From CAWJHE01 sp964614855 (GTDB taxonomy: Bacteria > Chloroflexota > Anaerolineae > Anaerolineales > UBA4823), in assembly GCA_964614855.1 (NCBI GenBank), contig CAZTMX010000151.1, positions 1-6,949 of the forward strand: a stretch of DNA of 6,949 nt. The letters run 5' to 3'. Below the pieces are notes generated by a model. The model worked only from the letters and a program-made list of their open reading frames with translations, ran no database searches and was not told the origin of the DNA. The position numbers and the translations under genes were made by a program. Position 1 is the stretch's first letter, and each line of letters begins with the position of its first letter. Below, in pieces: positions 4,540 to 6,949 of the stretch.

Positions 4540-6948
4540 ATGCTTCGCCCGCGCTGGTTAAAAGTCCTCTCCGACCTGTGGAGCAATAAAATTCGCACCC
4601 TGCTGGTGATCGCATCCATCGGCATCGGCCTGTTCGCCGTGGGATTGATCACCAATATGTACATTATCATTTTAGATGATATGCGCGTTGGGTACGAAGC
4701 CATCAACCCGGCCAATATCCAGATCTCGACCTCACCCTTTAACAGCGACCTGGTTGATAGGCTCGAAAACATGGAAGGCATCGCCCAGGCGGAAGGCGCC
4801 AATCTCTTTACCTTAAGCGTCAAAACCAAAACCGGCAAATTCGATCCCATCCAGATTAAAGGCTATCAGGATATCGAAGACAGCCAGATCAACCAGGTGA
4901 GTGTCCTGGAGGGAAAGTGGCCGCCTGGCGATCATGAAATCGTGATCGACCATTACCGGCGCGAAGATATCGCCGCCCAGCTCGGTGAACAGATCGCAGT
5001 GGAGCTGCCTTCGGGGAAGGTACGCCAGTTGACCCTGGTGGGCATTATCATGGACCAAAGCATCGGCTCAACAGACAGCGGCGGTTTCTTCCTGGCACCG
5101 GTGCAGGGCTATATCAACCGTGAAACAGTGATCTGGCTGGAACAGCCGGATATGCTCAACCATATTTATGCAACCTTGTCTGAAGACTATAATGACGACG
5201 ACCATCTGCGCCACATGGCGAACCGGGTCAATGAAGAAATAGAAGACAACGGGCAATATGTGTACAGCTCGAGCATCCGGCCGCGCAGCGAGCACCCCAA
5301 CTACGTTTATATTCTGGCTATCTCCAGCACGCTGTTTTTACTCGGCTTCCTGGTGATGTTCCTCAGCGCATTCCTGATCACCAATACCTTATCCGCTTTG
5401 CTCAACCAACAGAACCAACAAATCGGGATTATGAAATCGGTTGGGGCGCGGCGCGATCAGATCATCCTGGTGTACATGGTGTTGATCTTCATCTTCGGCA
5501 TCATCGCTTTTGCCATTGCCGCGCCGCTTTCCAGCCGTGCTGCATATACCTTTCTCGAATTCCTGGGCGCCGAAGTCAACATGCAGCTGCAGGGGTACCG
5601 CGCAATCCCCCTGGCCACCCTGCTGCAGCTGATCATCGCCCTGGTTGTGCCCCAGGCAGCCGGCTTTATGCCCATCCTGCACGGGACGCGCATCTCGGTC
5701 GCCGAGGCTTTTAGCGGCTTTTCCGCAGAGCGCCCACCGAGCCAGAAAAACCTGGTGGACCGCTCTATTGGGCGTTTGCGCGGCATCTCGCGCCCGCTGC
5801 TCATCTCCCTGCGCAACACCTTCCGGCGTAAAGGCCGCCTGGCGCTCACCCTGTTTACGCTGACCCTGGGTGGGGCGATTTTTATCGCCACTTTCAATGT
5901 CCAGGGATCGCTGGATAAACACATTAACCGCATCGGGCAGTATTTCCTGGCGGATGTCAACCTGACCATGAGCTACGAAACCCGCATCGATAAACTGCAA
6001 AAAGTGGTGATGCAGGTGCCTGGGGTCAAAATGGTTGAGGGATGGGCGGTAGCCGGGGCGGAAGTGGTCATGCCGGACGGCAAGGAGAGCGAGAGCATCT
6101 CCCTTCTGGGTCCGCCGTCATCCAGCACCCTGGTCGAGCCGATCTTGCTCGAAGGACGTTGGATCACAGAGGGCGATGTCAACGCCATCGCCCTGAGCGA
6201 GCTGTTTTACGACCTGCTGCCCGGCCTGGAACCCGGCGACACCTTACGGCTGAAGATTCTGGGGGAAGAGGTGGATTTAACCGTAGTCGGCTTTTTCCAG
6301 CTAGCGGGACAAGCCGGCGGGTATATGGGCTACACCACCTACGAATTCCTGGCAGAGCACATGGGCACAATGTATCAAGCCCGGGCGTTTCGTATCCTGG
6401 CGGAAGGCAGCAACCTGACGATGGCAGAGCAGGAAGACCTGGTGCGCCTGATCGAAATCCAATTACGTGAGCAGGGTTTTCAAATCGACGAGATCACCCC
6501 GGCGCTGTCCTTGACAGACAAGACCACCGACGGGTTAAGCGTACTGACCGGCTTCCTGCTGGTGATGGCTACCTTGACCGCCCTGGTGGGCAGCATCGGG
6601 CTGGCGGGCACCATGAGCTTGAATGTGCTGGAGCGTACGCGCGAAATCGGCATCACGCGCGCCATCGGCGCATCGGACCGCGCCGTGACCAACCTGGTGC
6701 TGGTAGAGGGGGTGTTAATCGGCTTCTTGAGCTGGCTTTTCGGCGCCGCGCTGTCCATCCCCATCAGCCTGATCATGTCGAACATCATCAACCTGAGCAT
6801 CTTCGGCGCGCCCGCCGCTTTCACCTTTACCCCCACCGGCGTCATCGTGTGGTTGGTGGTGGTGCTGCTGCTCTCCATGCTTGCCAGCGTCATGCCTGCC
6901 CGCAACGCCGCCCGTTTGACAATACGGGAAGTGCTGGCGTATGAGTAG
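4540..6948 (+). CDS. Double-length FtsX/MacB-type ABC transporter permease
   Basis: An 802-residue membrane subunit of a type VII (MacB/LolCE-like) ABC system. These act by moving extracytoplasmic domains and typically export or extract lipoproteins, peptides, antibiotics or signals; the substrate here is unknown. By eye there are eight membrane helices: about 19-45, 256-282, 308-330, 357-379, 433-453, 668-694, 718-746 and 768-790. Extracytoplasmic MacB_PCD-like domains lie at about 46-251 and 455-665. The halves are an internal duplication offset by about 410 residues: L-E-G-K-W near 127 matches L-E-G-R-W near 541, and the coupling segments Q-I-G-I-M-K-S-V-G-A (294-303) and E-I-G-I-T-R-A-I-G-A (702-711) match. 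The first half has Gln where Glu is usual in that motif. The C-terminus (P-A-R-N-A-A-R-L-T-I-R-E-V-L) is family-typical, so the protein looks complete. It follows ATPase gene 2 by 3 bases. No MacA-like adaptor gene is present in the window. Confidence 0.92.
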   Translation: MLRPRWLKVLSDLWSNKIRTLLVIASIGIGLFAVGLITNMYIIILDDMRVGYEAINPANIQISTSPFNSDLVDRLENMEGIAQAEGANLFTLSVKTKTGKFDPIQIKGYQDIEDSQINQVSVLEGKWPPGDHEIVIDHYRREDIAAQLGEQIAVELPSGKVRQLTLVGIIMDQSIGSTDSGGFFLAPVQGYINRETVIWLEQPDMLNHIYATLSEDYNDDDHLRHMANRVNEEIEDNGQYVYSSSIRPRSEHPNYVYILAISSTLFLLGFLVMFLSAFLITNTLSALLNQQNQQIGIMKSVGARRDQIILVYMVLIFIFGIIAFAIAAPLSSRAAYTFLEFLGAEVNMQLQGYRAIPLATLLQLIIALVVPQAAGFMPILHGTRISVAEAFSGFSAERPPSQKNLVDRSIGRLRGISRPLLISLRNTFRRKGRLALTLFTLTLGGAIFIATFNVQGSLDKHINRIGQYFLADVNLTMSYETRIDKLQKVVMQVPGVKMVEGWAVAGAEVVMPDGKESESISLLGPPSSSTLVEPILLEGRWITEGDVNAIALSELFYDLLPGLEPGDTLRLKILGEEVDLTVVGFFQLAGQAGGYMGYTTYEFLAEHMGTMYQARAFRILAEGSNLTMAEQEDLVRLIEIQLREQGFQIDEITPALSLTDKTTDGLSVLTGFLLVMATLTALVGSIGLAGTMSLNVLERTREIGITRAIGASDRAVTNLVLVEGVLIGFLSWLFGAALSIPISLIMSNIINLSIFGAPAAFTFTPTGVIVWLVVVLLLSMLASVMPARNAARLTIREVLAYE

Positions 6949-6949
6949 A

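Noticed and set aside
5389..6000. Long minus-strand open frames opposite the permease and ATPases (also 3395-3772, 3948-4493 and 6480-6905)
   Set aside because: They lie antisense to well-conserved genes, have no recognisable domains and are low-complexity shadows typical of GC-rich coding DNA.
1..6949. CRISPR array, transposon, phage or tRNA/rRNA gene
   Set aside because: No spaced repeats, transposase or integrase motifs or RNA gene signatures were seen; coding genes fill the window apart from the 180-base regulatory gap.

Overview
The window is GC-rich, densely coded bacterial DNA with seven protein genes, one of them cut by the left edge. I see no RNA genes, mobile elements, CRISPR arrays or integrases. 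The gene mix (a DUF711 protein, a TrmH-type methyltransferase, and a TetR-controlled MacB/FtsX-type exporter with two ATPase genes) would suit an environmental bacterium such as a member of the Chloroflexota (Anaerolineae-like). That placement is an impression from protein style and not something the sequence proves.

Left block (1-2215, plus strand): the C-terminal part of a HIT-family nucleotide-binding protein, a TrmH/SpoU-family RNA 2'-O-ribose methyltransferase, and a DUF711 protein of unknown function. Gaps of 6 and 23 bases suggest one transcript. The block ends 4 bases from the convergent stop of a TetR-family regulator gene, with no obvious terminator hairpin between them.

Regulatory gap (2856-3035): the TetR gene (minus strand) and the exporter operon (plus strand) diverge from a 180-base AT-rich gap. 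It holds a perfect 8-bp-arm inverted repeat (AATTGAAC, 5-base spacer, GTTCAATT) that overlaps a perfect TATAAT box facing the exporter. The simple reading is that the TetR protein represses the exporter operon, and perhaps its own gene, from this operator.

Right block (3036-6948, plus strand): two paralogous LolD/MacB-type ABC ATPases followed by an 802-residue FtsX/MacB-type permease. The permease is an internal duplication: each half has one membrane helix, an extracytoplasmic domain of about 200 residues, then three membrane helices. Overlap and close spacing indicate a single operon. A plausible assembly is one double permease chain with a heterodimer of the two ATPases. The substrate is unknown. 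No periplasmic adaptor (MacA-like) gene lies in the window. The ATPases and the permease halves each depart from family consensus at different positions, which suggests functional asymmetry and is the most interesting point here. I found nothing that I can support as a wholly new system.
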